Assembly: GCF_008312895.1 (NCBI RefSeq)
Contig: NZ_VSSP01000018.1
Span: 1-50,988 of the forward strand
DNA: 50,988 bases
Reading direction: 5' to 3'
Origin: Luteimonas suaedae
GTDB lineage: Bacteria > Pseudomonadota > Gammaproteobacteria > Xanthomonadales > Xanthomonadaceae
Shown here in pieces: positions 17,869 to 28,944 of the stretch. The notes below the pieces were generated by a model that saw only the letters and a list, made by a program, of their open reading frames with translations, was not told where the DNA came from and did not search any database. Numbering within the stretch: position 1 is the stretch's first letter; each line of letters starts with the position of its first letter. A program made the position numbers and the translations under genes.

Positions 17869-19701
17869 GTGGGCGATGTCCGTCCTTTGAGCATCCGCCA
17901 ACTCCCCGACACCCTCGTCAACCAGATCGCCGCCGGCGAGGTCGTGGAGCGCCCGGCGTCCGTGGTCAAGGAACTGGTCGAGAATGCGCTCGATGCCGGC
18001 GCGATGCGCGTGGACATCGACCTGGAGGAGGGCGGGGTGCGCCTGGTCCGTGTCCGCGACGACGGCGGCGGCATGGCCGCGGACGATCTGCCGCTGGCGG
18101 TATCGCGCCACGCCACCAGCAAGATCGCCTCGCTCGACGACCTGGAGGCGGTGGCCACGCTCGGCTTTCGCGGCGAGGCGTTGCCGTCGATCGCGTCCGT
18201 CAGCCGCTTTTCGATCGCCTCGCGCCGTCCCGACGATGCCCATGGCGCCATGCTGGCGGTGGACGGCGGCCGCGTCGCCGCGGTGGCGCCGAGGCCGCAC
18301 CCGCCGGGCACCACGGTCGAGGTACGCGACCTGTTCTACAACGTGCCGGCGCGGCGCAAGTTCCTGCGCGCCGAGCGCACCGAGCTCGGCCACATCGAGG
18401 AATGGCTGCGCTCGCTGGCGCTGTCGCGTCCCGACGTGGAGCTGCGCATCACGCACAACGGCAAACCGTCGCGGCGCTACAAGGGCGGCGGCGCGCTGTT
18501 CTCCGACGAGCGCCTCAACGAGACCCTGGGCGGCGAGTTCGCGAAACACGCGCTGCGCGTCGAGCACGAGGGCGCGGGGCTGCGCCTGCACGGCTGGATC
18601 GCGCAGCCGGCGTATTCGCGCGCCAGCGCCGACCAGCAGTACCTCTACGCCAACGGCCGCGCGGTGCGCGACCGCAGTGTCGCGCATGCGGTCAGGCAGG
18701 CCTATGCCGACGTGCTCTACCACGGCCGCCAGCCGGCGTACGTGCTGTTCCTGGAACTCGAGCCGGCCCGCGTCGACGTCAACGTGCACCCGGCCAAGCA
18801 CGAGGTGCGCTTCCGCGATGCGCGCCTGGTGCATGATTTCGTCTATCGCACGCTGCATGACGCGTTGGCCGGGACCCGCGCCGGCCTACAGCCGGCACCG
18901 GCAATGACGGCGGGCGCCGGCGGCGGCGCGGTCGCCTTGCAGGTCGGCGCACCGGCGTCGCCGCATTGGCAACCGTCGGCGCGCGACCAGTCCGGCCTGG
19001 CGCTGCGCATCGACGAGGCCCGCGCCGGCTACGCCGCGCTCTATGGCGCGCCGCCACAGGCCGCGCAGCCGATGTCCACCGCGCCCGCGGCGATGCCGGA
19101 GCACGACGAGGCCGGCATCCCGCCGCTGGGCTATGCGCTGGCGCAGCTGCATGGCATCTTCATCCTCAGCCAGTGCGCCGACGGCCTGGTGGTGGTGGAC
19201 ATGCACGCCGCGCACGAGCGCATCGGCTACGAGAAGCTGAAGACCGCACACGACAGCGAAGGCCTGCGCGTGCAGCCGCTGCTGGTGCCGCAGGCGGTCG
19301 CGGTGTCCGAACGCGAGGCCGATGTCGCCGAGCGCGAGGCCGCCACGCTGTCCGAACTCGGTTTCGAGGTCTCGCGCGGCGGGCCGCAGTCGCTGCTGCT
19401 GCGCGGCGTGCCGGCGCTGCTGGCCGAGGGCGACACCGAGGCGCTGTTGCGCGACGTGCTGGCGGACCTGCGCGAGCATGGCGAAAGCCGCCGCGTCGCC
19501 AGCGCGCGCGACGAGCTGCTGTCGACCATGGCCTGCCACGGCGCGGTACGCGCCAACCGCCGCCTGACGGTGCCGGAGATGAACGCACTGCTGCGGCAGA
19601 TGGAGGCGACGGAGCGTTCCGGACAATGCAATCATGGGCGCCCGACCTGGGCGCGGTTCAGCCTGGCGGAGATCGATCGCTGGTTCATGCGGGGGCGTTG
19701 A
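17869..19701 (+). CDS. mutL: DNA mismatch repair protein MutL
   Basis: MutL is the GHKL ATPase that links MutS mismatch recognition to MutH/UvrD or strand incision. The N-terminal ATPase motifs [36 protein letters not shown] and [13 protein letters not shown] are intact, and a C-terminal dimerisation domain (from about 420) carries [12 protein letters not shown] and GQCNHGRPT. Two starts are possible: GTG at 17869 or TTG at 17887 ([19 protein letters not shown]), which matches the usual N-terminus better. No ATG is available nearby. The DUF1684 gene follows after one base. Confidence 0.96.
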   Translation: MGDVRPLSIRQLPDTLVNQIAAGEVVERPASVVKELVENALDAGAMRVDIDLEEGGVRLVRVRDDGGGMAADDLPLAVSRHATSKIASLDDLEAVATLGFRGEALPSIASVSRFSIASRRPDDAHGAMLAVDGGRVAAVAPRPHPPGTTVEVRDLFYNVPARRKFLRAERTELGHIEEWLRSLALSRPDVELRITHNGKPSRRYKGGGALFSDERLNETLGGEFAKHALRVEHEGAGLRLHGWIAQPAYSRASADQQYLYANGRAVRDRSVAHAVRQAYADVLYHGRQPAYVLFLELEPARVDVNVHPAKHEVRFRDARLVHDFVYRTLHDALAGTRAGLQPAPAMTAGAGGGAVALQVGAPASPHWQPSARDQSGLALRIDEARAGYAALYGAPPQAAQPMSTAPAAMPEHDEAGIPPLGYALAQLHGIFILSQCADGLVVVDMHAAHERIGYEKLKTAHDSEGLRVQPLLVPQAVAVSEREADVAEREAATLSELGFEVSRGGPQSLLLRGVPALLAEGDTEALLRDVLADLREHGESRRVASARDELLSTMACHGAVRANRRLTVPEMNALLRQMEATERSGQCNHGRPTWARFSLAEIDRWFMRGR

Positions 19702-19702
19702 A

Positions 19703-20665
19703 ATGGGGAAGACGACACGAGTTGCCTGGATCGCTGCGGTTCTGGCGGCGGGCCTGGCCGGATGCGGACAGGACACGGCGCAGGATGTGGCCTCAGCATC
19801 GGACGACGGCGACGCGCCGGCCGCGGCACCGGCCGCCGATGCCGCCTTCGTGCGCGAGCTGGAAGCCTGGCGCGAGCAGCGGGAGGAAAGCCTGCTGGCG
19901 CCGGACGGCTGGACCGGCCTGGTCGGCCTGCACTGGATCGAGCTCAAGGCGCACTACGTCGGCAGCGACAGCGGCCTGCGCCTGGCCAAGGGGCCGCCGC
20001 GGATCGGCCTGCTGCAGCAACAGGACGGGCGCCTGTACTTCACGCCCGAGCGCGGCGTCGACCTCACCCTCGACGGCGAGCCTTTCACCGCCCGTGCCGA
20101 ACTGCACGGCGACCGCAGCGAGACGCCGAGCGTGATCGGCTTCGACGGCGGCAAGGGCGAGATCAGCGTGATCGAGCGCGGCAACAGGCGCGCGCTGCGC
20201 GTGCGCCATGCCGAGGCCGAGGCACGGACCGGTTTCGCCGGTCTCGATTACTGGCCCGCCGATCAGGGCTGGCGCGTGCAGGGGCGTTTCGTCGCGCACC
20301 CGCCGGGCAAGACCATAGAGATCGCCAACATCATCGGCATGCTCGAGCCGATGCCCAATCCCGGTGCGGTCGAGTTCGAGCGCGACGGCCGGACCCATCG
20401 CCTGGAAGCGGTGGACGACGGCACGGGCGGCCTGTTCCTGATCCTCGCCGATCGCACCAACGGCCAAGGCAGCTACGGCGCCGGGCGCTACCTGGATGCG
20501 CCGGCCGCCGACGAAGCCGGGAACGTCGTGCTCGATTTCAATCGCGCCTACAACCCGCCGTGCGCGTTCACCGCGCATGCGACCTGCCCGCTGCCGCCGC
20601 AGGAGAACCGGCTCGACCTGGCGATCACCGCCGGCGAGAAGGCCTACGCCAAGCCCGCCATCTGA
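19703..20665 (+). CDS. DUF1684-family lipoprotein
   Basis: The 320-residue protein has a signal sequence with lipobox LAGC (Cys21) and a short Ala/Asp-rich spacer. It is followed by the DUF1684 domain, recognised by WTGLVGLHWIEL near 80, GLDYWP, and the C-terminal LDFNRAYNPPCAFTAHATCPLPP..NRL block. Function of DUF1684 proteins is unknown. The ATG sits one base after the mutL stop, so it is probably co-transcribed with mutL and the following TraB/GumN gene. Confidence 0.9.
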   Translation: MGKTTRVAWIAAVLAAGLAGCGQDTAQDVASASDDGDAPAAAPAADAAFVRELEAWREQREESLLAPDGWTGLVGLHWIELKAHYVGSDSGLRLAKGPPRIGLLQQQDGRLYFTPERGVDLTLDGEPFTARAELHGDRSETPSVIGFDGGKGEISVIERGNRRALRVRHAEAEARTGFAGLDYWPADQGWRVQGRFVAHPPGKTIEIANIIGMLEPMPNPGAVEFERDGRTHRLEAVDDGTGGLFLILADRTNGQGSYGAGRYLDAPAADEAGNVVLDFNRAYNPPCAFTAHATCPLPPQENRLDLAITAGEKAYAKPAI

Positions 20666-20691
20666 TTCCCACGCAAAGCAAGGATGTCTTC

Positions 20692-21690
20692 ATGCGCCTG
20701 TTGAACCGCCGTTCGCTCAAGTCGCTGCTGCTGTCGCTCGCCGTCGCCGCTGTCGCAGTGGCCGGTTTCGCTTTTGCCGAGAAGCCGCAGGTCGCGGCGC
20801 CGCCGTCCGCTGGCGTCGCGCCACCGGTGCCGCTGTTGTGGAAGGTGTCGGGCGAGTCCGGCGCCGTGTACCTGCTCGGCTCGTTCCATCTGCTCAAGCC
20901 CGCGGACTATCCGCTGTCGGCGGACGTGGACGCCGCGTTCGACGACGTCGACAAGCTGATCTTCGAGATCCCGCCGGACGAGATGAGCTCGCCCGCCCTC
21001 GGCATCAAGATGGGGCAGGCGGCCATGCGCACCGACGGCACCCTGCTCGACAGCGAGCTGCCCGAGGAAACCGCCGCGGGCCTCGAGCGCTGGCTGGACG
21101 CCAATGCCGCGACCCTGCAGAAGATGCAGTTGACCCCGCAGACCATGCAGATGTTCGAGCCCTGGTTCGTCGCGTTGATGGTCACCATCACCGAGATGAC
21201 CAACTACGGCCTCGATCCGGCGCTCGGCCTGGATGCGCATTTCGCCACGCGCGCGCAGAAGGCCGGCAAGCCCACCTCCGGCCTGGAGACCGGCGATCAG
21301 CAGATCGCCTTCCTCGACGGTATGGATCGCAAGGAGCAGCTGCAGTTCCTGCAGGAGTCGCTCGACTCGACCGGCGTCGAGGGCCGCAAGGAGATCGAGA
21401 AGCTTCACGCCGCCTGGCGCGACGGCGATGCGCGGGCGATGTGGGAAGGGATGGCGGCGGAAATGCGCGAGCAGTTCCCGGCGCTCTACCGCCGCATCAA
21501 CGTCGAACGCAACGACGCCTGGGTGCCGAAGATCGAGGCGATGCTGGGCGACGCCGCCGGCGGCAACACCCTGGTCGTGGTCGGCGCGCTGCACCTGCTC
21601 GGCGACGACGGCGTGGTCGAGAAGCTGCAGGCGAAGGGATTCGAGGTCGAGCGGATCTGTTCGGCGTGCGCGGCGACGGCGGCCAACTGA
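20692..21690 (+). CDS. TraB/GumN family protein, exported
   Basis: The 332-residue protein begins with a signal peptide (cleavage likely after Ala29, FAFA-E). It has the family's conserved LLGSFHLL motif near residue 62 and the C-terminal VVVGALHLLGDDGVVEKLQAKGFEVERI block. TraB/PrgY/GumN (TIKI-like) proteins are proposed metalloproteases. GumN lies at the end of the xanthan cluster in Xanthomonas, but this copy is not next to gum genes. Two paired cysteines end the protein (ICSACA). Confidence 0.9.
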   Translation: MRLLNRRSLKSLLLSLAVAAVAVAGFAFAEKPQVAAPPSAGVAPPVPLLWKVSGESGAVYLLGSFHLLKPADYPLSADVDAAFDDVDKLIFEIPPDEMSSPALGIKMGQAAMRTDGTLLDSELPEETAAGLERWLDANAATLQKMQLTPQTMQMFEPWFVALMVTITEMTNYGLDPALGLDAHFATRAQKAGKPTSGLETGDQQIAFLDGMDRKEQLQFLQESLDSTGVEGRKEIEKLHAAWRDGDARAMWEGMAAEMREQFPALYRRINVERNDAWVPKIEAMLGDAAGGNTLVVVGALHLLGDDGVVEKLQAKGFEVERICSACAATAAN

Positions 21691-21883
21691 TTCTTCGAAT
21701 CGCTGCCGCTTCGCCGTACCCTTGAGGTGGGCCTTGGCCCACCGTTATCGTCCGCGATGACGCGCCGCCCATCCTCCGCGCCACTCGCCCCGGCCTTGTG
21801 CATGGCGCAAGAACGTTCAGATGTGCGCGAGCCAATGGCTCGCAAGCAGCACACCTTCACCCCGAAGGGGACAAGGAAAGCGG

Positions 21884-22339
21884 TCAATCACCGCCCGGTG
21901 AGGGCACCGCTTCCGAGCGGTCGGCCGGCGCCGGTCCGATCATGTCGATGCAATCCACCGGACAGGCCGGCACGCAGAGTTCGCAACCGGTACACAGCGG
22001 TTCGATGACGGAATGCATGCGCTTGGCGCCGCCTATGATCGCGTCGACCGGGCAGGCCTGGATGCACTTGGTGCAGCCGATGCAATCCGCCTCGACGATC
22101 AGAGCGACTTCCGGCGGACGATGGGTGCCGCGCGTGCGGTCGTAGGGCAAGGGGTCGCGTCCGAGCAGCCGCGCCAAGGCCCGCGCGCCGGCATCGCCGC
22201 CGGGCGGGCACCGATCGACGTCGACTTCGCCGGCCGCCAACGCTTCGGCGTAGGGGCGGCAGCCGTCGAAACCGCACTGCCGGCACTGCGTCTGCGGCAG
22301 CAGGCGGTCGATGCGTTCGATCAGGTCGGGCGTTGCCAT
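21884..22339 (-). CDS. rnfB: RnfB-like iron-sulfur electron transport protein
   Basis: The 151-residue protein has the Fe-S (4Fe-4S) domain [11 protein letters not shown] (C19, C22, C27, C44) followed by two ferredoxin motifs at C86-x2-C-x2-C-x3-C and C116-x2-C-x2-C-x3-C. RnfB belongs to a membrane NAD-ferredoxin redox complex, but the usual N-terminal membrane helix is missing and no rnfACDGE genes are near. It more likely works as a soluble ferredoxin-like carrier, as in other Xanthomonadaceae. It is upstream-neighboured by metG on the same strand. Confidence 0.88.
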   Translation of the reverse strand: MATPDLIERIDRLLPQTQCRQCGFDGCRPYAEALAAGEVDVDRCPPGGDAGARALARLLGRDPLPYDRTRGTHRPPEVALIVEADCIGCTKCIQACPVDAIIGGAKRMHSVIEPLCTGCELCVPACPVDCIDMIGPAPADRSEAVPSPGGD

Positions 22340-22377
22340 GGAATTGACTCTCGGGATTGCTCCCGCAAAACCCCGGT

Positions 22378-22540
22378 TCGGGCGGGTGGCTGCGGCATGC
22401 CGCAGCCGGGACGTCGCGACTCCCGTCGCTCCCACATGACAGCGTGCCACGGGGCATGCCATTGAAGCGAGACGCTGTGGGAGTGGCGGCGGCATGCCGC
22501 CGCCGGGGAATCGCGACACCGGCCGGAGCGGCGGACCGGC
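22378..22540. repeat. REP-like palindromes between metG and rnfB
   Basis: The gap contains CTGCGGCATGCCGCAG and GGCGGCGGCATGCCGCCGCC stems flanked by GTCGCGACTCCCGTCGCTCC and GTGGGAGTGG, an inverted arrangement related to GTAG-REPs but with GTGGGAG ends. No gene is seen. Confidence 0.8.
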
Positions 22541-22544
22541 CCCG

Positions 22545-24629
22545 CTATCGCACCGGCATGCCCGGCGCGGCGCCGGCGTCCGCGTCCAGCAGCGCCAGCG
22601 TACCGCCATCGAAGCCAGCCGACAGGATCATGCCCTCGCTGAGGCCGAAGCGCATCTTGCGCGGGGCCAGGTTGGCGATGAAGACCACGTTGCGCCCGAC
22701 CAGCTTTTCCGGCTCGCCGTAGCTGGTGCGGATGCCGGAGAAGATCTGGCGGCGGCCGAGGTCGCCGGCGTCAAGCTCGAAGCGCAGCAGCTTGTCGGAG
22801 CCCTCGACGAACTCGCAGGCGACCACCCGACCGATACGCAGGTCGAGTTTCGCGAAATCGTCGATGCCGACGGTCGCGGGAGCGGCGGTCGTTGCGGCGT
22901 TCTTCGCCGCGGCATCGCCGGTCGCAGCCGCCTTCGCCTCCACTGGGGCTTGCGCGGCGGGCTTGAGGTCTTCCTTGCTGGCTTCGGTCATGGCGGCGAT
23001 CTGCTTCGGGTCGAGTCGGGTGAACAGTGGCGCGTAGGTTTCGATCGCGTGGTCGAGCAGCGGCGCGTCGAGGTCCCGCCAGCGTTCGAGCGGCGCGGCG
23101 AGGAACGCCTCCGCCTGCGCCGTCACCGTCGGCAACACCGGCCGCAACGCTGCCGCCAGCACCCGGAACAGGTTCAGCCCCTGCGTGCAGACCGCCTGCA
23201 GTTCGGCATCGGCGGCGTCCCCGCTTTCAGCGGATCGTTTCGCGATCACCCAGGGCTTCTTCTCGTCGATGTAGCGATTGGCTTCGTCGGCCAGCGCCAT
23301 GGTCATGCGCAGCACCGCCGCCGGCTCGTTGCGCTCGTAGGCCTCGCGGATCGGCGCCAGGCCGGCGACGAAGCGCGCGTACATGTCCGGCTCCGGCAGC
23401 GCCGCGGCCAGGCGGCCGTCGAAGCGCTTGCCAATGAAGCCCGCGCAGCGGCTGGCGAGGTTGACGAACTTGCCGACCAGGTCGGCGTTCACGCGGGCGA
23501 CGAAGTCGGACAGGTTGAGGTCGAGGTCATCCACCCCGCCCGAGGACTTGGCAGCGTAGTAGTAGCGCAGCGCCTCGGGATGCAGCCCGCACTCGAGATA
23601 GGTACGGGCCATGACGAAGGTGCCGCGCGACTTCGACATCTTGGCGCCGTCGACGGTCAGGTAGCCGTTGACGTGCAGCCGCGTCGGCGCGCGGAAGCCG
23701 GCGCCGTGCAGCACCGCCGGCCAGAACAGGCCGTGGAAGTTGACGATGTCCTTGCCGATGAAATGGTGCAGCTCGGAGTCGCTGTCCGGCGCCAGGAACT
23801 CGAAGAAGTTCAGGCCCTCGCGCTCGCACAGTGCCTGGAAGCTGCTGAGGTAGCCGATCGGCGCGTCCAGCCACACGTACAGGAACTTGCCCGGATGGCC
23901 CGGGATCTCGAAGCCGAAGTAGGGCGCGTCGCGGGAGATGTCCCAGGCGCGCAGGCCGCCTTCGCCGTCCAGCCATTCCTGCAGCTTGGCCTTGACGCCG
24001 GGCACGGCCACGTCGCCGCGCAGCCATTCGCGCAGGAAGCCTTCGAACTGCCCGACCTCGAAGAAGAAGTGCTCGGACTCGCGCAATTCCGGCGCCGCGC
24101 CCGACAGCACCGAGCGCGGTTCCTTCAGATCGGTCGGCGCATAGGTGGCGCCGCAGTTCTCGCAGTTGTCGCCGTACTGGTCGGGCGTGCCGCAGTTCGG
24201 GCAGATGCCCTTGATGTAGCGGTCGGGCAGGAACATGCCCTTGGCAGGATCGTAGAACTGCGCCACCGAGCGCCGGCTGATGTGGCCGTTGTTGTCGAGC
24301 TTGCTGTAGATCGCCTCGGTCAGCGCGCGGTTGCCCGGCGAGTGGGTCGAATCGTAGTGGTCGAAGGCGACCCCGAAATCAGCGAAGTCGCGCTCGTGCC
24401 CGGCCTGGACGCCGGCGATGAAGGCCTCCGGCGTGGTGCCGGCCTTTTCCGCCGCCAGCATGATCGGCGTGCCGTGGGTGTCGTCAGCGCAGACGAAGTA
24501 GGTGGTGTTGCCGGCCATGCGCCGCGCACGCACCCAGATGTCGGCCTGGATGTAGCCCACCAGGTGGCCCAGGTGCAGCGGGCCGTTGGCATAGGGCAGG
24601 GCGGTGGAGACGATCGCGGTGCGGGACAT
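22545..24629 (-). CDS. metG: Methionyl-tRNA synthetase MetG
   Basis: The 694-residue enzyme charges tRNA-Met. It shows [23 protein letters not shown] with the HIGH equivalent HLGH, a CPNC…CENC zinc knuckle (about 145-162), KMSKSRGTF (KMSKS loop), an anticodon-binding helical domain, and a C-terminal EMAP-like tRNA-binding domain (about 588-694, [29 protein letters not shown]) joined by an Ala/Lys-rich linker. Length equals the long E. coli type. It is divergent from mrp, with a DUF2147 gene inserted between. Confidence 0.97.
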   Translation of the reverse strand: MSRTAIVSTALPYANGPLHLGHLVGYIQADIWVRARRMAGNTTYFVCADDTHGTPIMLAAEKAGTTPEAFIAGVQAGHERDFADFGVAFDHYDSTHSPGNRALTEAIYSKLDNNGHISRRSVAQFYDPAKGMFLPDRYIKGICPNCGTPDQYGDNCENCGATYAPTDLKEPRSVLSGAAPELRESEHFFFEVGQFEGFLREWLRGDVAVPGVKAKLQEWLDGEGGLRAWDISRDAPYFGFEIPGHPGKFLYVWLDAPIGYLSSFQALCEREGLNFFEFLAPDSDSELHHFIGKDIVNFHGLFWPAVLHGAGFRAPTRLHVNGYLTVDGAKMSKSRGTFVMARTYLECGLHPEALRYYYAAKSSGGVDDLDLNLSDFVARVNADLVGKFVNLASRCAGFIGKRFDGRLAAALPEPDMYARFVAGLAPIREAYERNEPAAVLRMTMALADEANRYIDEKKPWVIAKRSAESGDAADAELQAVCTQGLNLFRVLAAALRPVLPTVTAQAEAFLAAPLERWRDLDAPLLDHAIETYAPLFTRLDPKQIAAMTEASKEDLKPAAQAPVEAKAAATGDAAAKNAATTAAPATVGIDDFAKLDLRIGRVVACEFVEGSDKLLRFELDAGDLGRRQIFSGIRTSYGEPEKLVGRNVVFIANLAPRKMRFGLSEGMILSAGFDGGTLALLDADAGAAPGMPVR

Positions 24630-24726
24630 GGCGGACGATGCGGAAACGGCCGGCGATTATCGCATGCCTGCCGCGGACGCCGGCCGCGCCGGTGGCGCGG
24701 TTCGCGTCCCCGTCGCCACGAACGGA

Positions 24727-24752
24727 AACGGCCCGGCGGATGCCGGGCCGTT
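24727..24752 (-). terminator. Terminator-like hairpin downstream of DUF2147 gene
   Basis: AACGGCCCGGC-GGAT-GCCGGGCCGTT is an 11-bp perfect stem, 28 bp past the DUF2147 stop. On the minus strand it is followed by TTCCGTTCG, a weak T tract, so termination is likely but not certain. Confidence 0.65.
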
Positions 24753-24779
24753 CGAAGATTTCTCAGGGCCGCCGGCCCG

Positions 24780-25208
24780 TCACTCCCGCTGCCAGACCTG
24801 CTCGCGGCAGATGAAGGCGACGCACCCCGACACGCCGAGCCGGTTGGCATCGATCAGCTTGGCCTTGGACTTGTAGGTCTTGCCCTTGGCCGGATCGAGG
24901 ATCGTGCCGCCGGACCACGCATCCTCGCCGTCGGGCTTCAGGTCCCAAAGGATCGTCATGCCCTCGATCGGTTTGCCCTTGTTGGCGCCGCTGCACTTGT
25001 CGCAGGTCGGGTCGGGCCCGCGGTCGGACTGCAGGATCTCGGCCACCTTGCCATACAGGGTGCCGTCGGCGGCCTCGGTGATTTCGACGATCGACTTGGG
25101 CTTGCCGGTCTCGTCGTCGATGGTCTTCCAGCGGCCGGTGGCCGAGTCCTGGGCCATGGCGGTCAGCGGTAGCAACGCCAGTGCAAGAACGAATGAACGC
25201 ATACGCAT
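24780..25208 (-). CDS. DUF2147 family exported protein
   Basis: The 142-residue protein starts with a signal peptide (cleavage after Ala19, TAMA-Q), then a small beta-rich DUF2147 domain with TGRWKTIDDETGKPKSIVEI, GTLYGKVAEIL and a CDKC motif (Cys pair spaced by two). A final CVAFIC pair may add a disulfide. DUF2147 proteins are periplasmic and of unknown function. It is monocistronic between metG and mrp. Confidence 0.88.
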   Translation of the reverse strand: MRMRSFVLALALLPLTAMAQDSATGRWKTIDDETGKPKSIVEITEAADGTLYGKVAEILQSDRGPDPTCDKCSGANKGKPIEGMTILWDLKPDGEDAWSGGTILDPAKGKTYKSKAKLIDANRLGVSGCVAFICREQVWQRE

Positions 25209-25367
25209 GATTCCCTCCGGAAGATGGCCGGTCCGGCGTCATGCCGCTCCGGCGCGTGATTCAGGCCTTTATAACCGATTGCATGCCCTTCGCACGGCAT
25301 GGCGTCGCACCCGTTCAGGCGACGGGGAAGACGGATCGGTGGCGGCGCAAGGAGTAGAATTGCCGCC

Positions 25368-26237
25368 ATGCGATCAGACATCGGAGCATCTCCCGCGGCG
25401 GCCCATGCGGTTCAGGGCAGCCTGAAGCCACTCCCCCGCGTCCGCAACATCATCGCGATCGGTTCCGGCAAGGGCGGGGTCGGCAAATCGACCACGGCGG
25501 TGAACCTGGCACTTGCGCTGGCGGCCGATGGCGCGCGCGTCGGCGTGCTCGATGCCGACGTCTACGGCCCCAGCGTGCCGATGATGCTGGGCCTGTCGGG
25601 GCGGCCGGACAGCCCCGACGGCAAGTCGATCGTCCCGATGCGCGCGCACGGCATCGAGGCGATGTCGATCGGGCTGCTGGTCGAGCAGGACACGCCGATG
25701 ATCTGGCGCGGTCCGATGGCAACCTCCGCATTGACGCAGCTGCTCAACGAAACCCTCTGGGGCGGGGACGACGGCCTCGACTACCTGATCGTCGACCTGC
25801 CGCCCGGCACCGGCGACATCCAGCTGACGCTGGCGCAGAAGATCCCGGTCGCCGGCGCGATCATCGTCACCACGCCGCAGGACGTAGCCACGCTGGACGC
25901 GCGCAAGGCGCTGAAGATGTTCCAGAAGGTCGACGTGGCGGTGCTCGGGTTGATCGAGAACATGGCCCAACATGTCTGCTCCAACTGTGGCCACGTCGAG
26001 CACCTGTTCGGCCAGGGCGGCGGCGAGCGCATGGCGGAGCAGTACGGCGTGCCGCTGCTGGGGTCGCTGCCGCTGGAGGCGGGCATCCGCGAGCAGGGCG
26101 ATGCCGGCACGCCGGTGGTCGCCGCGCAGCCGGACTCGGCCGCGGCGCAGGCCTATCGCGAGACCGCGCGCCGGCTGGTGGAAGAACTGGCGAAGCGGCC
26201 GCGTGCGTCGATGCCGATTTCGGCCTCCTTGCTCTGA
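25368..26237 (+). CDS. apbC: Iron-sulfur cluster carrier ATPase Mrp/ApbC
   Basis: The 289-residue P-loop protein binds and hands over Fe-S clusters. It has the deviant Walker A GKGGVGKS (34-41), VLDADVYGPSVPMMLG, VDLPPGTGDIQLTL and the cluster-binding CSNC motif in NMAQHVCSNCGHVEHLFG. The N-terminal MIP18/DUF59 domain of some Mrp proteins is not present. The chosen ATG has GGAG 13 bases upstream. It is near metG (divergent) and followed by dcd, a conserved xanthomonad order. Confidence 0.95.
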   Translation: MRSDIGASPAAAHAVQGSLKPLPRVRNIIAIGSGKGGVGKSTTAVNLALALAADGARVGVLDADVYGPSVPMMLGLSGRPDSPDGKSIVPMRAHGIEAMSIGLLVEQDTPMIWRGPMATSALTQLLNETLWGGDDGLDYLIVDLPPGTGDIQLTLAQKIPVAGAIIVTTPQDVATLDARKALKMFQKVDVAVLGLIENMAQHVCSNCGHVEHLFGQGGGERMAEQYGVPLLGSLPLEAGIREQGDAGTPVVAAQPDSAAAQAYRETARRLVEELAKRPRASMPISASLL

Positions 26238-26255
26238 AGACCGGCCTCTCCCTCC

Positions 26256-26396
26256 GTAGGAGCGCGCCATGCGCGCGATGCCGCGGGCATTTCGCCGCCC
26301 GCAAGTCCCGGTGACCGGCGCGCCTGCCGGTCCGGCATCGCGGCATCACCGGATCCTGCAGGCACCCGCGGCATCGCGCGCATGGCGCGCTCCTAC
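26256..26396. repeat. Composite GTAG-REP element, copy A4
   Basis: A 141-bp full-length composite with inverted ends GTAGGAGCGCGCCATGCGCG / CGCGCTCCTAC and the common inner GGTGACCGGCGCGCCTGCCG. It lies between mrp and dcd, 18 bp after the mrp stop. Confidence 0.92.
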
Positions 26397-26471
26397 GGGG
26401 GTGGGCGATACACGTGAGGGGGCGCCGCCCTACAATGCCCAGCCCACAGCCGCAGTGAGGACGAACACCGC

Positions 26472-27047
<576 letters not shown>

Positions 27048-27130
27048 TCAGTCCTCGAGGCGCGGCATCTCTCCGATCGTATCGATGCGTGGGGGCCGTT
27101 CCTGCGGAGACGGATCGAGCCGGCTCCTTC

Positions 27131-27271
27131 GTAGGAGTGCGCCATGCGCGCGATGCCGCGGGCATTTCGTCGCCGCAAATTCCGATGATCGGCGCGCCTG
27201 CCGATCCGGAATCGCGGCATCCACCGGATCCTGCAGGCACCCGCGGCATCGCGCGCATGGCGCGCTCCTAC
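27131..27271. repeat. Composite GTAG-REP element, copy A5
   Basis: A 141-bp composite in the same orientation as copy A4, with one arm change (GTAGGAGTGCGCC). It lies between the convergent dcd and pcp. Confidence 0.92.
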
Positions 27272-27325
27272 GGGCGGTGTCGTCCCGCAGGCGCGGCGCA
27301 GCATGCGCCATAAGGGTTGACAGGC

Positions 27326-27994
27326 CTAGTGTTCGGCGCCGGCGGCGAGCCTGTCGTCGACTTGCGTGACCAGCGCGGTGCGCAGCGCGATCCGCAGGCC
27401 CTCGGCCACGGTGTCCACACCCAGGCTGGCGGCGCCCGGATGGGCGGCGGCCTGCCGCGGCGAGTAGGGGATATGCACGAACCCGCCGCGCACCCGGCGC
27501 CGGCGCAGCGCATGCATCAGCCCGTAGAACACGTGGTTGCAGACGTAGGTGCCGGCGGTCTGCGAGATCTCGGCGGGAATCCCGGCCTGCAGCAGCGCCG
27601 CCAGCATCGCCTTGATCGGCAGCGTGCCGAAGTAGGCCGCGGGGCCGCCAGCGACCACCGGTGCGTCGATCGGTCGCGCCCCCGCGTTGTCGGCGATGCG
27701 CGCGTCGTCGACGTTGATCGCCACCCGTTCCAGCGACAGCCTCGTGCGGCCGCCGGCCTGGCCGACGCACAGCACCAACGCCGGTGCGGTCTCGCGGATC
27801 GCGGCGCGCAGCACGCGCAGCGACGCGCCGAACTCTACCGGCAGCTCGCGCGCGACCACGCGATGGCCGGCGATGCGTGCGCCGTGCAGCGCGGACACTG
27901 CCTGCCAACTGGGATTGTCCGACTCGCCGCCGAACGGCGCGAAGCCGGTCAGCAGCACCGTCGGCGTCGCGCGCCTGGTGGGTTTCGAAGTCAT
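27326..27994 (-). CDS. pcp: Pyrrolidone-carboxylate peptidase Pcp
   Basis: The 222-residue cysteine peptidase removes N-terminal pyroglutamate from peptides, releasing 5-oxoproline. The catalytic triad is visible as Glu90 in LSLERVAIN, Cys152 in [16 protein letters not shown] and His174 in [10 protein letters not shown]. Its ATG overlaps the DUF979 stop (ATGA at 27991-27994). It lies at the end of a gene set that also encodes the three 5-oxoprolinase subunits, so its product is probably consumed by its neighbours. Confidence 0.95.
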   Translation of the reverse strand: MTSKPTRRATPTVLLTGFAPFGGESDNPSWQAVSALHGARIAGHRVVARELPVEFGASLRVLRAAIRETAPALVLCVGQAGGRTRLSLERVAINVDDARIADNAGARPIDAPVVAGGPAAYFGTLPIKAMLAALLQAGIPAEISQTAGTYVCNHVFYGLMHALRRRRVRGGFVHIPYSPRQAAAHPGAASLGVDTVAEGLRIALRTALVTQVDDRLAAGAEH

Positions 27995-28944
27995 CGAAAC
28001 ACGATGAAGTACATCAACAGCACGTTGCAAGCCAGCAGCGGCAGCGCAGTGGCCACCTGTTGCCGGATCACCGCGTTCGGGTCCTTCAGTTCCAGCAGCG
28101 CCGCCGGCACCAGGTTGAAGTTGGCCGCCATCGGCGTCAGCAGGGTGCCGCAGTAGCCGGACAGCATGCCGATCGCCGCGAGCGGCGCGGGATCGGCACC
28201 GTGCACGCCCACCAGCAGCGGCAGGCCGATGCCGGCGGTCATCACCGGGAACGCGGCGAACGCATTGCCCATGATCATGGTGAACAGCGCCATGCCCACG
28301 GCATAGGCGACCACCACGACGAAGCGGTTCTCGATCGGGATCACCGCGCGCACCAGGCCGGCTACCGCATCGCCGACGCCGGCCGCGGCGAACACGCTGC
28401 CGAGCGTGGCCAGCAGCAGCGGCAGCAGCGCCGCCCAGCCGATCGCGTCGATCAGCCGCCGCGACTGCTCGACGGCCGAGGCCGGCGACTGCCGGGTCAG
28501 CCGGCACGCCGCCGCGACCGCCAGCACGCAGGCCAGGCCCAGCCCCACCAGCGTGGTCAGCTCGGCACCGAACAGGCGCACGCCGGCGATCTCGACATCG
28601 GCCAGCACTACCGCCACCAGGACGGTCACCACCGGGATCAGCAGCGCCGGCCAGAACAGTCGATTCCCGAGGCGCAGCGCCTCGCTTCGCTTCTCTTCCG
28701 GGCCGCTCTCGCGATAGCGGCCGCGCCCCAGTCCGCCGAAGCCGGCCAGGCACGCCAGCGTCACCACCACCGCGCCGACCACGGCCGCCGGCAGGCGGTC
28801 GGCGACCAGCAGCATCGCGCCCAGCAGGCCCCAGAACAGCGCCGTGGTATGGCGCCGCGGGTTGCCGCGGTCGCGCCAGCCGAGCACGGCGACCGCCGCC
28901 AGGTACAGCCCGGTGAGCCAGTAGACCCACTGCAGGGTGATCAC
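27991..28944 (-). CDS. DUF979 family membrane protein (putative 5-oxoproline transport)
   Basis: The product of about 317 residues is nearly all hydrophobic, with around nine or ten predicted membrane spans (for example [52 protein letters not shown]). It matches DUF979, which pairs with DUF969. The GTG start at 28944 overlaps the DUF969 stop as GTGA. Its constant neighbourhood with pcp and pxp genes suggests a permease for pyroglutamate or peptides, an inference from context only. Confidence 0.85.
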   Translation of the reverse strand: MITLQWVYWLTGLYLAAVAVLGWRDRGNPRRHTTALFWGLLGAMLLVADRLPAAVVGAVVVTLACLAGFGGLGRGRYRESGPEEKRSEALRLGNRLFWPALLIPVVTVLVAVVLADVEIAGVRLFGAELTTLVGLGLACVLAVAAACRLTRQSPASAVEQSRRLIDAIGWAALLPLLLATLGSVFAAAGVGDAVAGLVRAVIPIENRFVVVVAYAVGMALFTMIMGNAFAAFPVMTAGIGLPLLVGVHGADPAPLAAIGMLSGYCGTLLTPMAANFNLVPAALLELKDPNAVIRQQVATALPLLACNVLLMYFIVFR

